This document shows positions 16,401-24,700 of a stretch of DNA of 46,665 nt, in pieces (the stretch's first letter is position 1; each line of letters opens with the position of its first letter). Under the pieces are notes generated by a model. That model searched no databases, was not told the origin of the DNA, and was given only the letters and a program-made list of their open reading frames with translations. Source of the DNA: Isoptericola sp. QY 916. Its GTDB lineage: Bacteria > Actinomycetota > Actinomycetes > Actinomycetales > Cellulomonadaceae. Location: the NCBI GenBank assembly GCA_026934365.1, contig JADHZE010000005.1, positions 1 to 46,665 of the forward strand, in the 5' to 3' direction. Made by a program: the position numbers and the translations under genes.

Positions 16401-18445
16401 CAGGTGCGGGCAACGCGTCGTCGACGACCATCACCGTGCAGCACGGCCCGCTCGGCGAGCCGGTCGTCACGGACGGCGTCTCGGCGGACCTCACGCTCGC
16501 GGGCGACATCGTCGGGCAGCCGCGCAACGCCGTGACCCTGACCAACACCTACGACGTCGGCGTGATCAACCTGCAGAAGGTGGTCGACGGCGAGGGCGCC
16601 GAGGAGTACGGCACCGGGCCGTTCGACATCGAGGTGGTGTGCACCTTCGACGACGGTGACGGCACCGGGCCGCAGACGGTGTACGACAGCACGGTGGTGC
16701 TGGGCGGCGCCGGGCCGCTCGACGCGCAGATCGCGAATCTCCCCGAGGGCGCGGTGTGCGAGATCGAGGAGACCGATGATGCCGGCGCCACCGGCGCGGT
16801 CGTCGTGCCCGACGAGGTGACGGTGGACTCCGACGAGCCCGCCGAGGTGGTCATCACCAACACGTTCGACGTCGGCACGATCGAGGTGGACAAGGACCTC
16901 GCCGGGCTCGGGGCGCTGTACGGGCCCGGGCCGTTCGAGGTGACTCTCGCGTGCACTTACGGCGAGGACGACGAGGGCAACCCCGTGGAGCTCACGATTC
17001 CCGGCGGCGACACGCGTGAGTTCGTCCCCGGCGACCCGGCGGTCTACGAGGGGCTGCCGGTCGGCTCGGAGTGCACGCTCACCGAGACGGACACGTTCGG
17101 GGCGTCGTCCACCACCGTCACGGTGGACGACGCCGAGCCGGTGGAGTTCCCGGGCGGCGACCCGGACAACCCGCCGTCGGCCGACATCACCGTGCCGCCG
17201 GCCACCGACGGCGAGCCCACCACCGTGACCGTGGGCATGACGAACACCTTCGACACGGCCCCGCTGCTAGTGCAGAAGGTGGTGGACGGCGATGGAGCGG
17301 ACTTCGCTCCGGACATGCCGGAGCTGCCCGAGCCGCCGGAGTCCATCGAGGACGTGCCGGACTACATCGCGGCCGTGCAGGAGGCCTACGGCGACCTGCC
17401 GTACGCGGTGACGCTCGAGTGCACAAACCCCGAGACCGGCCCGGTCGAGGTGATCCCGGGCGGCCCGGACCGGCGGTTCGGACCGGGGTTCCCGGCGGTC
17501 TACTTCGGGCTCCAGGACAACGACTCGTGCACCGTCACGGAGACGGACGAGGGCAGTGCGACCTCGTCGTCGATCAACCCGAACCCGGTGCCGATCGACG
17601 GGGACGCCACGTTCGAGAACCCGGTCGAGACCACGGTGACCAACACCTACGACCTCGGCTCGATCGAGGTCGACAAGGTGGTGGACGGTGATGGCGCGTC
17701 CTTCGTCACCGCGCCGTTCGAGGTGTCCCTGGCCTGCACGTTCGAGGGCTCGGACATCGAGGTGCCGGGCGGTGCCACCCGGACCGTGACGCCCGATGAG
17801 CCGGCTACGTACGACGGGCTGCCGGTCGGCGCCGAGTGCGTCGTCACCGAGACCGACGCCGCCGGTGCGGCCGAGACGACGATCTCGACCACGGTCGAGG
17901 ATGGCGACCCGGGCCAGGTCGTGGTGCCGGGCGCGGACGCCGACCCGGCGGTGGTCACCGTGACCAACACGTTCGACGTCGGCTCGCTGGCGGTGGACAA
18001 GGTGGTCGACTTCGAGGGTGACGCGTACGACGTCGGGCCGTTCGAGGTGACCCTCGCCTGCACGTTCCAGGGCGAGGACATCGAGATCCCGGGCGGCGCG
18101 GCGCGCGAGATCGCTGCGGGCGACACCGTCACCTACGCCGGGCTCCCGATCGGCGCGGAGTGCGTCGTGACGGAGACGGACGACGGTGGCGCGGCGTCGT
18201 CCACGGTCTCGACCGTGGGCGACGGCGACCCGGGCGCGGTGACCATCGCGGCCGACCCGGCGTCGTTGACGGTGACGAACACGTTCGACCCGCCCCCACC
18301 GCCCCCGGGCGGCGACGGCGACACCGGCGGGGGCGGCTGGCTCCCGACCACCGGTGCGGACATCGCCCTGTGGGTCGGCCTCGCCGTCCTGCTGGTCGCC
18401 GGCGGGGTGATCCTCGTCGGGATCCGGCGCCGACAGCAGCACTGA
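10406..18445 (+). CDS. giant LPxTG-anchored surface protein with DUF11-like and DUF5979 repeats
   Basis: 2,679 residues. The signal peptide has a long basic n-region and cleaves near residue 54 (SASAA). Residues about 55-1820 hold beta-sandwich domains of DUF11-like type. Many open with a Lys motif (TTKTIEP ~195, PTKSFDP ~366, TTKSISP ~539, IDKEWTG ~966, ETKSFTP ~1167, IVKDFDT ~1389). Residues about 1823-2628 are seven DUF5979 repeats. A Gly/Pro-rich linker leads to LPTTG (2646-2650), a membrane helix and the tail RRRQQH, a complete sortase signal. The start has GGAGGGG five bases upstream; an ATG six codons earlier lacks this. It should form a long wall-attached stalk, probably an adhesin or fibre. 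No sortase gene lies in the window. Base composition matches the neighbours. Confidence 0.93.
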   Translation: MVDRRSSTGRGVARHAGKHSVAKAGGRFRRGWSVLGVLALGLAGAIIPATSASAASWGISKVETSTGPYQPGETVTWVVTVSCSDPNQDPCVPTTMTDPLPDYVELVSASIQSPGAGTVNPAIDADTDTDTVTYTADSVDNGQQSQILITAVIADDIPYSMNGETITNTATVDSENSDPNTGSDGIEPVIPLVLDSETTKTIEPDGAIASPGTPATMTIGGTNTSNDPVDSLVIVEPTEGTDPNPFTYLGFTGWGDVVWPDGAESATVTFTCADGPAEPQTTTTPDTLPDPPADCDVEGFTVQFDGDIAIGASASIPIDVEQTDAVTDLTDTTTITNTTSSNVIHGDEESDPTDASDTYVITPPNNSVTPTKSFDPAVVSAGDPTTVTLGATNDGDPTTNLTITEPSPGTDSPFEGDDPITFTGWGTDGEGAGVVWPNDADAASVTFTCAGGTTTDPIPAEAEDTLPDPPAGCDVVGFSVEFTGNIVTGAEATIPFTADTDPDQDEDNVLHPNEITVEIPNDTETAEDTLETLTDRLATDTTKSISPSTIPALPGQTVVIGLPTQLLPFGEDGSTTNADQIVVQDPTDPANPGEFWDNFVPTSVRSTEVPAGTTLTINYWNGSEWVEAPGCGPTDGAATVNCDLPADAQGVQFVYDDNTGEGIPPGTSVSPNFIAAYTGPEDADDPIENCGASSASSGTVAPTAPAEGCDTVDPFPVPVGPGDLDFMDKTFLAPDGQTGEPYTLRARTQDEITAQITWSTNGFENVDPMVISDIADPVAADDPAIADSYYDAFNLTRVEAIDGSVDPLIQYDQVESVELFIDGAWVEASGDPCPTACDGTFPGYTLTADEQESATSVRLTYTESPSRAQFPADPTVPAQGDGVARSTQADGRHLDLTFQLRDDRRSGGPALGRDQGEIYNNPDDPGLVTNTARGTATFNPPDGGDPVTRTDTDADDVLIIDEPINVGIDKEWTGGPLSVPPEGTPYEDFPTTDVTITGSNNSVARVDQLLIAEPSYANDDNVVEPLVAPGTNPFDAFTLTDIIDVVPPDGTETTTVTLTTVDGTTTDYDEAGAEALTVDDLADVVGVEVAFDGRIASTESGNNQGVLEMTLKLREFDRYTGDRITVDHDPNPVPNSAGAQVSDPGGTTADDPVAWDTADVELRDAEITMEETKSFTPATITEPGSDAETNPTSVLEITGQPTGPSRAVEMTLTDVDGSFWNQYDFVDFADTTFTGPIDQVQVDACTGGTYDEASDTFDGCTWTNGVPSGAFALPDGVVAADVVGLRFTFTKADGTIWENPANPVQAVHLTVQVRDTLRSDPSTPVPTDLTGNDPAPGEDAAGVATNDVTATVTGADLVFNPDDPENPIPVTADAEASGTINYQHAENGVQIVKDFDTDITGGTKPPNTAFPMNITVTNVGNRPIYDPVIIDDPMPTDADGPQLRLADVAEPYSYALTEPGTAPPGQPNGPQMPTDPDDVTVDRDGNIAGLTFTFPEGTVLEVGQVYTITVQVIFRTTLPANTVVNNTAGVTGDRPWDVCQAQSGEDGTTIPGRINEETGACEADSDVTPIPSGVLAESKYVKATDDQYPLGIMVDPDQPGNVTPEDCAPVEPAGDPEFYAYPCTPVIPPGHDETWHIRVDNVGNLPMDKVVIYDRMPTPGDTASDPTSSSARGSQWEPILNPNFPPEVVDAPVGSTTTFYYTLVDDYCADDLTDPLNEPTCSDDPAAGGWAELTADTSEETYEQISAFKAVITMADGNLFRPGSSLSLEGTTTTPPEVPEAGDRSIAFNSAATSGVVVAQNGARINSLSAEGTKVGVATASGPLEVTKLVTGDGAANAPDSFEMTVECTSGVGTWVETELDPIPITVVPGTPTLVPDLPYGAECTLTEDAGAGQTELIVGTVTIDSESENDPTTINAINRYDLSSIVIDKEVVSDAVDQDGNPVEFGPFDGTVECTFLGEPVYAEGYGPDDPMTFELDDGGSVEFDGLPVGAECTVTETGAGNASSTTITVQHGPLGEPVVTDGVSADLTLAGDIVGQPRNAVTLTNTYDVGVINLQKVVDGEGAEEYGTGPFDIEVVCTFDDGDGTGPQTVYDSTVVLGGAGPLDAQIANLPEGAVCEIEETDDAGATGAVVVPDEVTVDSDEPAEVVITNTFDVGTIEVDKDLAGLGALYGPGPFEVTLACTYGEDDEGNPVELTIPGGDTREFVPGDPAVYEGLPVGSECTLTETDTFGASSTTVTVDDAEPVEFPGGDPDNPPSADITVPPATDGEPTTVTVGMTNTFDTAPLLVQKVVDGDGADFAPDMPELPEPPESIEDVPDYIAAVQEAYGDLPYAVTLECTNPETGPVEVIPGGPDRRFGPGFPAVYFGLQDNDSCTVTETDEGSATSSSINPNPVPIDGDATFENPVETTVTNTYDLGSIEVDKVVDGDGASFVTAPFEVSLACTFEGSDIEVPGGATRTVTPDEPATYDGLPVGAECVVTETDAAGAAETTISTTVEDGDPGQVVVPGADADPAVVTVTNTFDVGSLAVDKVVDFEGDAYDVGPFEVTLACTFQGEDIEIPGGAAREIAAGDTVTYAGLPIGAECVVTETDDGGAASSTVSTVGDGDPGAVTIAADPASLTVTNTFDPPPPPPGGDGDTGGGGWLPTTGADIALWVGLAVLLVAGGVILVGIRRRQQH
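15875..18290 (+). repeat. seven tandem DUF5979 repeats (coding)
   Basis: Seven diverged copies of about 97-133 codons inside the giant surface protein. Each opens with a Lys (residues 1828, 1930, 2058, 2163, 2291, 2424, 2532; codons at 15887, 16193, 16577, 16892, 17276, 17675, 17999). Each has two Cys (in 'ACTF' and 'GAECxVTE' contexts) and a Glu after the second Cys. Each closes with NTFD, NTYD or NRYD. The fifth copy has an acidic, Pro-rich insertion of about 27 residues after its Lys segment. Copies 6 and 7 are most alike. Confidence 0.9.
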
Positions 18446-18456
18446 CGCCCGCCCAC

Positions 18457-18492
18457 GACGGCGCCGGCCCTGGTCACAGGGTCGGCGCCGTC
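18457..18492 (+). terminator. strong terminator after the giant surface protein gene
   Basis: A 16-position stem (GACGGCGCCGGCCCTG at 18457-18472 with its partner 18477-18492, one G-T pair) over loop GTCA, starting 12 bases past the stop. It separates the surface protein gene from the GlsB/YeaQ gene. Confidence 0.85.
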
Positions 18493-18576
18493 GGCGTTCG
18501 GGGGGCGAGCAGCGGGGGTCCGCCGTACCTTCGTTGCGGGCGCGACCTGCGCCGTCGTCGAGGAGGGAGCACCACC

Positions 18577-18852
18577 GTGACCATCTCGGGCATCATCACC
18601 GCGATCATCATCGGCGCCATCATCGGCGCCCTGGGCCGGCTGTTCGTCCGGGGGAGGCAGAACATCTCGATCATCGTGACGATCCTCATCGGGATCGTCG
18701 CCGCCCTGCTGGGCACATGGATCGCGAGCCTGTTCGACGTCAAGGACACGGGCGGCATCGACTGGATCGAGCTGCTCTTCCAGATCGTCCTGGCCGTGAT
18801 CGGCGTCTCGATCGTCGCCGGGATGGGCGGTCGCAAGCAGACGACCCCCTGA
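18577..18852 (+). CDS. GlsB/YeaQ/YmgE family small membrane protein
   Basis: 91 residues with three hydrophobic segments (about 4-20, 28-46, 65-82) and the Gly-rich small-residue pattern of the transglycosylase-associated/GlsB family ('IIIGAIIGALGRLFVRG', 'ILIGIVAALLGTWIAS', 'AVIGVSIVAGM'). In Firmicutes GlsB is the membrane anchor of the Asp23 stress protein; in enterobacteria YeaQ/YmgE are stress-linked. No Asp23 gene is present here. The GTG at 18577 is chosen because AGGAGGG lies nine bases upstream and no ATG is in frame nearby. It is convergent with the AI-2E-family gene, with 13 bases between them. Confidence 0.9.
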   Translation: MTISGIITAIIIGAIIGALGRLFVRGRQNISIIVTILIGIVAALLGTWIASLFDVKDTGGIDWIELLFQIVLAVIGVSIVAGMGGRKQTTP

Positions 18853-18865
18853 CACGCGCCGGGCG

Positions 18866-19948
18866 TCAGCCCGTCGTGAGGTCGGTGACGTCCTCGGCCG
18901 CGTCCGTCCTGCGGGCGTGGCCGAGGACGTCGCGCACGATGACGGTCACGGGCGCGGACAGCATCGCGCCCAGCAGGCCGGCGAGCACGGCGCCGATGAT
19001 CGTCGAGCCGAGGTTGACGATCGGGTGCAGCCGCAGCTGGTCGGAGGAGAGCTTGGTGAGCATCAGCGTCTGCACGACGTTCTGCACCACGAGGATGACG
19101 GCGAGCAGGATCAGCGCCGACGTCGGGCCCTGCGACCCCAGGGCGATGAGCACGGCGAACGCGCCGGAGAAGATCGCGCCCAGGTACGGGATGTACGAGG
19201 TCACGAAGGTGACGAGCGCGATCGAGAACGCCAGCGGCACGTCGAGCAGGACCGCGCCCAGCCCGATGAGCACCGCGGTGACGAGGCTCGACGTCGTGAG
19301 CGCGCCGAAGTAGCGGCGCAGCGTGGCCGTGGCCTCGTCGACGACGACGCGGCCGGGCGTGCCGCGGACGGACGAGTGGCGCGCCGCGAACTCCTCGATG
19401 CGGGGCCAGTCCGCCATCACGTAGAAGAGGAAGAAGACGGCGACGAACGTGCCGACGACGAACGCCGCGGCGCTGGAGAACACGCTCCCGAACAGGCTGG
19501 CGACGCCGCCTGCCAGGGAGCTCGTCGTCTCGCTCAGGTCGACGCCGGACAGGTCGAGCGTCGTGCCCGCGAGCTGCTGCTGGAGGGTGTCGAGGCCGCT
19601 GCCCAGCCGGTCGGTGATCTCCGCTCCCTGGTCGACGACGCCGTCGGCCGTGACCCAGACGGCGACCCCGAGGACCGCGCCCAGCGCGACCAGCACGGCG
19701 AGGGAGCCGAGGCCGCGCCGCAGCCCCAGCCGCTCCAGGCGGTCGACCAGGGGGTGCAGCAGCACGCCGAGCACGGCGGCGACGACGAGGGGGACGGCGA
19801 GCCCGCTGATCGCCGACACGGCGGCGTAGACCACCACCGCGGCCGCGGCGATGCCGACCACCGCCCACCCGATCCGTCCGAGCCGCAGCACGCCGTCGCC
19901 GGAGGGCCGCGCCGTCTCCGTGGCGGGTTCGGGGTCATGGTGGGGCAC
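18866..19948 (-). CDS. AI-2E family transporter (PerM-like permease)
   Basis: 360 residues with about eight membrane helices in the family layout: paired N-terminal helices, a soluble amphipathic stretch (about 110-160), then the conserved C-terminal block 'FVTSYIPYLGAIFSGAFAVLIAL' and 'TKLSSDQLRLHPIVNLGSTIIGA'. Family members include AI-2 exporter TqsA, PerM and Na+/H+ antiporters, so the substrate is open. The GTG at 19948 has GAGGAG four bases upstream and is preferred. An ATG at 19978 (ten codons longer) has no ribosome binding site. The hexapeptide-repeat gene lies 60 bases upstream on the same strand. Confidence 0.9.
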   Translation of the reverse strand: MPHHDPEPATETARPSGDGVLRLGRIGWAVVGIAAAAVVVYAAVSAISGLAVPLVVAAVLGVLLHPLVDRLERLGLRRGLGSLAVLVALGAVLGVAVWVTADGVVDQGAEITDRLGSGLDTLQQQLAGTTLDLSGVDLSETTSSLAGGVASLFGSVFSSAAAFVVGTFVAVFFLFYVMADWPRIEEFAARHSSVRGTPGRVVVDEATATLRRYFGALTTSSLVTAVLIGLGAVLLDVPLAFSIALVTFVTSYIPYLGAIFSGAFAVLIALGSQGPTSALILLAVILVVQNVVQTLMLTKLSSDQLRLHPIVNLGSTIIGAVLAGLLGAMLSAPVTVIVRDVLGHARRTDAAEDVTDLTTG

Positions 19949-20008
19949 GGTTCTCCTCGGGTCGGTCCCGAGCATCATGCCGCGCGGGCGCCGGCAGCGC
20001 GCGCCGCG

Positions 20009-20428
20009 TCAGGCGGCCGTGCCGAAGTCCTTCCGCCGGCGTTCGCCGTGCGCCGTCTCGCCGTCGGGGACGATCGCGTCGGGCGGCACGACGACGCCGG
20101 ACGGGACGCGGCTGTCGGTGCCGAGGCGGGTGCCGGAGCCGACCCGGGCGTCGTCGCCGACGACGCCACGGACGCCGACGTGCACGTTCTCGTCGACGCG
20201 GGCTCCGCGTCCGACGACGGCGTCGACGTCGACCCAGCTGAACCGGCCCACCTTGGCGTGCGCGCCCACACGGGCGCCGGCCTCGACGTACGCGCCAGGC
20301 CTGATGGTGGCGTCGGGGTGGACGCTCGCGTGCGGCGAGACGAAGCCCTCGCCGTTGTCGTGCCGGAGGTACCGGGTGAACTTCCCCGGCTCGTGCTCGA
20401 CCTCGACCTTTCGGGGGATGCGTCGCAA
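20009..20428 (-). CDS. hexapeptide-repeat (left-handed beta-helix) protein
   Basis: 139 residues. From about residue 30 to 125 the sequence shows imperfect hexapeptide repeats ([LIV]-G/D-x4 spacing: 'VHPDATI', 'VEAGARVGAHAKVG', 'VVGRGARVDENVHVG', 'VVGDDARVGSGTRLG'), which form a left-handed parallel beta-helix. This is the fold of acyltransferases and gamma-carbonic anhydrases, but no catalytic His triad or acyltransferase loop is obvious, so no activity is assigned. The start is TTG at 20428, with GAGGAG five bases upstream; the nearby ATG (20441) is out of frame. It may share a transcript with the AI-2E-family gene. The LacI gene is divergent. Confidence 0.82.
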   Translation of the reverse strand: MRRIPRKVEVEHEPGKFTRYLRHDNGEGFVSPHASVHPDATIRPGAYVEAGARVGAHAKVGRFSWVDVDAVVGRGARVDENVHVGVRGVVGDDARVGSGTRLGTDSRVPSGVVVPPDAIVPDGETAHGERRRKDFGTAA

Positions 20429-20554
20429 GAGTGCTCCTCATGGTGCGGGTGAATCTTGTGACATAACGCGCAAGCGGCGCCTGGTGTTCCCGGACGCGGC
20501 CCCGGCGGTCGGACGGCTGCGCGTTCCCGTGTGCAGTACGGTCGGGTCCTCAGC

Positions 20555-20567
20555 GGGAACGCTTCCA
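20555..20567. promoter_or_regulatory. possible LacI-family operator upstream of the LacI gene
   Basis: GGGAACGCTTCCA contains the inverted repeat GGAA-cgc-TTCC, 31 bases before the GTG of the LacI-family gene. Sites of this look (GGGA..CG..TTCC) are typical LacI-family operators, so autoregulation is plausible. The arms are only 4 bp. Confidence 0.4.
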
Positions 20568-20597
20568 GGTGGTGCGTGGACGAAAAGGAGCGCTGGC

Positions 20598-21605
20598 GTG
20601 CGCAGACATCGTGCGAGGCTGGCGGACGTGGCCGAGGCCGCAGGCGTGTCGATGTCGACGGCGTCGAAGGCCATCAACGGTCGCGGCAGGATCTCCGCCG
20701 CCACCCGACGGCGCATCCTGGACAGCGCGCGCGAACTCGGCTTCGTCGCCAGCAGCGGGCCCGGGCGGCAGCCGGTCACGTCGGTGGGGGTGCTGGCCGC
20801 CGACCTCGAGTCGCGGTTCTCGCTGCCCATCCTCGACGGGCTCGAGGACGGCCTGAGCTCGTACTCCTCGTTCGTGCACCTCTGCAACGCCCGGGATGAC
20901 CGGCTGCGCGAGCGGCACCAGCTCAACGCCCTGCTGGACCGCCGGGTCGACGGGCTGATCGTGGTGGGCGGGCGCACCGAGGAGCGCGACCCGTTCGGCG
21001 AGGACCTTCCCGTCCCGGTCGTCTACGTGCACAGCCGGTCCCGGGACCCGCGGGACGCCTCGCTGGTCGTGGACGACGCCCAGGGCGGCCGCCTCCAGGT
21101 CGAGCACCTCGCGGGGCTCGGGCGGACCCGCATCGCGCACGTCAGCGGCCGGCCGCAGTACCGGGTGGCCGCCGACCGCAGGACCGGCGTCGCCGAGGCG
21201 ATGGAGGCCCGGGGGCTGCGGCTCGTCGCCGACCTGGCCGACGGCCCGCGGACCGCCCTGTGGGGGCGGGCGGCGATGCTCCGCATCCTCGAGGGCGTCG
21301 GGGCCGGCGCCGTCGACGCGGTCGTGTGCGACTCCGACGCCATCGCGCTGGGCGTCATCGACCGTCTGCGGCGGGAGTCCGTGCGGGTCCCCGAGGACGT
21401 GGCGGTCGTGGGCTACGAGAACTTCGGCCCGCTGGTGTGGAACTCCGACCCGAGCACCACGAGCGTCGACATGAAGCTCGAGGAGATGGGCCGCGAGGCG
21501 GCGCGGCTCCTGCACGGTGCGCTCGCGGGCGGCGGCCTCGAGCCCGGGGTCGTCGCCATGCCGTGCGAGCTCGTGCCGCGCGGTTCGACGACGTCCGGTC
21601 TCTGA
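20598..21605 (+). CDS. LacI family transcriptional regulator
   Basis: 335 residues. The N-terminal helix-turn-helix reads 'RLADVAEAAGVSMSTASKAINGRG' with hinge 'ISAATRRRILDSARELGF'. A periplasmic-binding-protein-like effector domain follows, with 'VGVLAADLESRFSLPILDGLE', 'GLIVVGG', 'AVVCDSDAIALGVIDRLR' and 'VAVVGYENF'. It is a sugar-responsive repressor. The GTG start has AGGAG eight bases upstream. The pectate lyase gene follows by 122 bases with its own promoter. The ABC locus at 28.9-32.3 kb has a LacI-type operator and no closer regulator, so this protein is a candidate for controlling both; this is inference. Confidence 0.92.
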   Translation: MRRHRARLADVAEAAGVSMSTASKAINGRGRISAATRRRILDSARELGFVASSGPGRQPVTSVGVLAADLESRFSLPILDGLEDGLSSYSSFVHLCNARDDRLRERHQLNALLDRRVDGLIVVGGRTEERDPFGEDLPVPVVYVHSRSRDPRDASLVVDDAQGGRLQVEHLAGLGRTRIAHVSGRPQYRVAADRRTGVAEAMEARGLRLVADLADGPRTALWGRAAMLRILEGVGAGAVDAVVCDSDAIALGVIDRLRRESVRVPEDVAVVGYENFGPLVWNSDPSTTSVDMKLEEMGREAARLLHGALAGGGLEPGVVAMPCELVPRGSTTSGL

Positions 21606-21648
21606 CCCGCACGCCCTCCCACTCTTTCCTCACCCCTCGTCGTTCCTG

Positions 21649-21677
21649 TTGACGTGCACGGACGTCGGCGCTACGTT
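21649..21677 (+). promoter_or_regulatory. sigma-70-type promoter of the pectate lyase gene
   Basis: TTGACG (21649-21654), 17-base spacer, TACGTT (21672-21677), 50 bases before the start codon. Just downstream, GGAA-accgca-TTCC (21680-21693) is a short inverted repeat at the expected transcription start, a possible operator. Confidence 0.6.
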
Positions 21678-21727
21678 CAGGAAACCGCATTCCCACAATG
21701 TTGCGCACGTACAGAGAGGTACGGACG

Positions 21728-24700
21728 ATGAGGGCACGACGGTCAGCAGCACGATCCGCGGTGGCGGCCGCCGCCGGACTGGCGGCGGCCCTGGCCGTCC
21801 TGGTCCCCGCGGCACCGGCGTCGGCGGGCGACGACGCCCTCCCGGCGTTCCCCGGCGCGGAGGGGTTCGGGTACGCCGCGACGGGAGGACGTGGCGGCGA
21901 GGTCTACCACGTGACGAGCAAGGAGCTGACGGGCCCGGGCACCTTCCACGACGCGCTCACCACCGCGGGCGACGTGCCGCGGACGATCGTCTTCGACGTC
22001 GCGGGGGACGTGACGATCCCGCAGATCGTCGCGCGCGACAAGCACGGGATCACGATCGCCGGCCAGACGGCGCCCGGCGACGGCGTGACCATCAAGGGGA
22101 ACACCGTCCGGTTCGTCGAGTGCAGCGACGTCGTCATCCGGAACATGCGGTTCCGGCTCGGCTCGGCCTCGACGGACGACGCGATGTACATCGAGGACTC
22201 GCAGGACGTCATCGTCGACCACTCGTCGTTCTCCTGGGCGGGCGACGAGGTCCTCTCGATCAAGAGCAAGGACTACGACGACCCGCGGTCGAAGAACATC
22301 ACGGTGCAGTGGTCGATCATGTCGGAGGGCCGGCTGACCCACTCCATGGGCGGGCTCGTCGAGATGAACACCATCTCGATGCACCACAACCTCTACGCCC
22401 ACAACAACGACCGGAACCCGAAGACCAAGGGCGTCATGGACTTCGTGAACAACGTCGTCTACAACTGGGGCGACTTCCCCTACGTGGCCGGCGGCGAGTC
22501 GGGCACCAAGGGGTACGGCAACGTGGTGGGCAACTACTTCGTCGCCGGCGTGAACTCCGCGAACCCCACCGCGGCGGTCGTGCGGGGCAACGAGAACTAC
22601 CAGGTGTTCCTCGACGACAACCGGATCGACAGCAACCGGGACGGGGTCCTGAACGGCCGGGACACCGGTTCGGGGATGATCGAGGCCGCCCGCCCGGCCG
22701 TCCGGGTGCCCGAGCGCTTCGCGTACCCGCCGGTGCACACCCAGAGCCCCCGCCGCGCGCTCGACCTGACGCTCGACCACGCGGGCGCCTCGGTCGCGCG
22801 CGACGCGGTGGACGCGCGCGTGGTCGACGAGGTGCGGCACCAGACCGGTGCCATCATCGGGGACGAGTCGGACGTCGGCGGGTACCCGGAGCTCGACGAG
22901 GGCACCCCGGCGACGGACGCCGACCGGGACGGCATGGCCGACGACTGGGAGCTCGCGCGGGGACTCGACCCGGCGGACCCGGAGGACCGCAACGGCGACG
23001 ACGACGGCGACCGGTACACGAACCTCGAGGAGTACCTGAATGAGCTCGCGGCGCCGGGCTTCCCGAAGGGCTACCCGCTGACCCCGGTGGAATGGTCCGG
23101 CGACGCCTTCGAGCCGCCGGCGCCGGAGGCCCCGGAGGCCGCGCCGGCCGCGCCGCTGGAGGGCGACGCGATCCGCAGCGCCGTCGTCACGGACTCGAGC
23201 ACCAACGGGGCCGCCAACGCCGCGCTGTGGTCGATCCAGCAGGACCTCCAGGTGGGCGACTTCGTCGCCGGGGACCGGATGACCGGCAGCAAGGCCTACC
23301 GGTTCACGTCGGTGCCGGCGGAGATCCAGGGCCTCGAGTGGGTCCGGTCGGCGGTCGAGTCGCGCGCCGCCACGAACGACGACCTGCTCTCCTTCTTCCT
23401 GCCTGTGGACGCGGACGTCTGGGTCGCGCACGACACGCGCATCTCCCCGCGCCCCGCCTGGCTGACCGACCGCTACGAGGCCACGGACCTCACCGTCGCC
23501 GACGACCACGGCGGGTCGTGGAAGCTCTTCAAGGCGCGCTTCCCCGCCGGGTCGCACGTGGTCACCGGGGCCAACGCGGGCGGCACCGTCCTCAACTACG
23601 TCGTCGCCGTGGACCCCGTGCCGGGCGCGGACGAGCCCGTGAGCACCGCCCCGGCGGACCTCGGCGCCGAGTCGTCGGGGGCCGCGGGAGGCCTCGGGGT
23701 CGACCTCTCCTGGACCGGCTCCGCCGGCGCGACCGCCTACCTGGTCGCCCGGGCGTCGTCGTCCGAGCCGGCGATGCGGGTGGTCGGGACCACCGCGGAC
23801 ACCTCGTTCCGTGACGCCGACGTCGAGGCCGGGGTCCCGTACCGGTACCAGGTGACGGCCGTCGGACCCGGCGGGGCCTCGGACGCGTCGGCCGCGGTGA
23901 GCGCGCTGGTGACCTCGGGGTCCACGACGGCGCCCGCGCCGGGCGACCTCGCCGTCGGTGCCGCCCGGAGCTACTCCGTCGACCTGGGCTGGTCCGCCGT
24001 CGACGGCGCCACCGCGTACGGCGTCTACCGCGCACCGGCCGACGGCGGCGAGCTCGAGCTGCTCGGCCACGTGGCGGACCCGTCGTACACCGACGACACG
24101 GCCGAGCCGTCGTCGTCGTACCGCTACGCCGTGACGACGGTCTCCCCGGGCGGGGAGTCGGAGCCGTCCTCTGCCGTCTCGGCCGCGACGTCAGGCCCGC
24201 TGGACCCGGTGGTGGCCCCGGGAGGGCTTCAGGCCACCGAGGTGTCGGCCGCGGCGTTCGCCCTGGGCTGGGAGCCCGTGCCGGGCGCCGAGACGTACCA
24301 GGTGTACCGCCGTGACGGCGGGGGCGCGTTCGCCCTGGTCGGCACGACCACCGAGCCGGCGTACGAGGACGACACCATCGGGGCCTCCGTGGCGTCCTAC
24401 GACTACGCCGTCACGGCGGTCAACGAGCTGGGCGAGTCGGAGCGGAGCGCGAGCCTCACCGTGCCGCTGCCCGTGCCCGCGCCGCCCACCGACCTGCGCG
24501 TGGGGCTCCAGGGCGCCACGTTCACGGGCCTGGTCTGGACCTCGGGCGGGGGCGCGACGGAGTACCGCGTGCTGCGGTCCAAGGCCGGCGGCGATCCGCA
24601 GGAGGTCGGCGTTGCGAAGGTGCACACCACCTACGACCGCGACCTCGAGCCCGGCACCGCGTACACCTACCGGGTGGTGGCCGTGAACGCGGCCGGCACG

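Noticed and set aside
10424-16444. A reading frame of about 2,000 codons on the minus strand, antisense to the giant surface protein gene
   Set aside because: It is Arg/Val/His-rich and low in complexity, with no domain pattern. It arises because stop codons are rare opposite a long GC-rich gene.
15875-18290. Tandem repeats as a possible CRISPR or satellite array
   Set aside because: The repeats are in-frame protein domains of about 100-130 codons with diverged DNA sequence.
21692-21716. TTGCGCA near the pectate lyase start as a LacI operator
   Set aside because: Only the central TGCGCA is palindromic; flanking bases do not pair.
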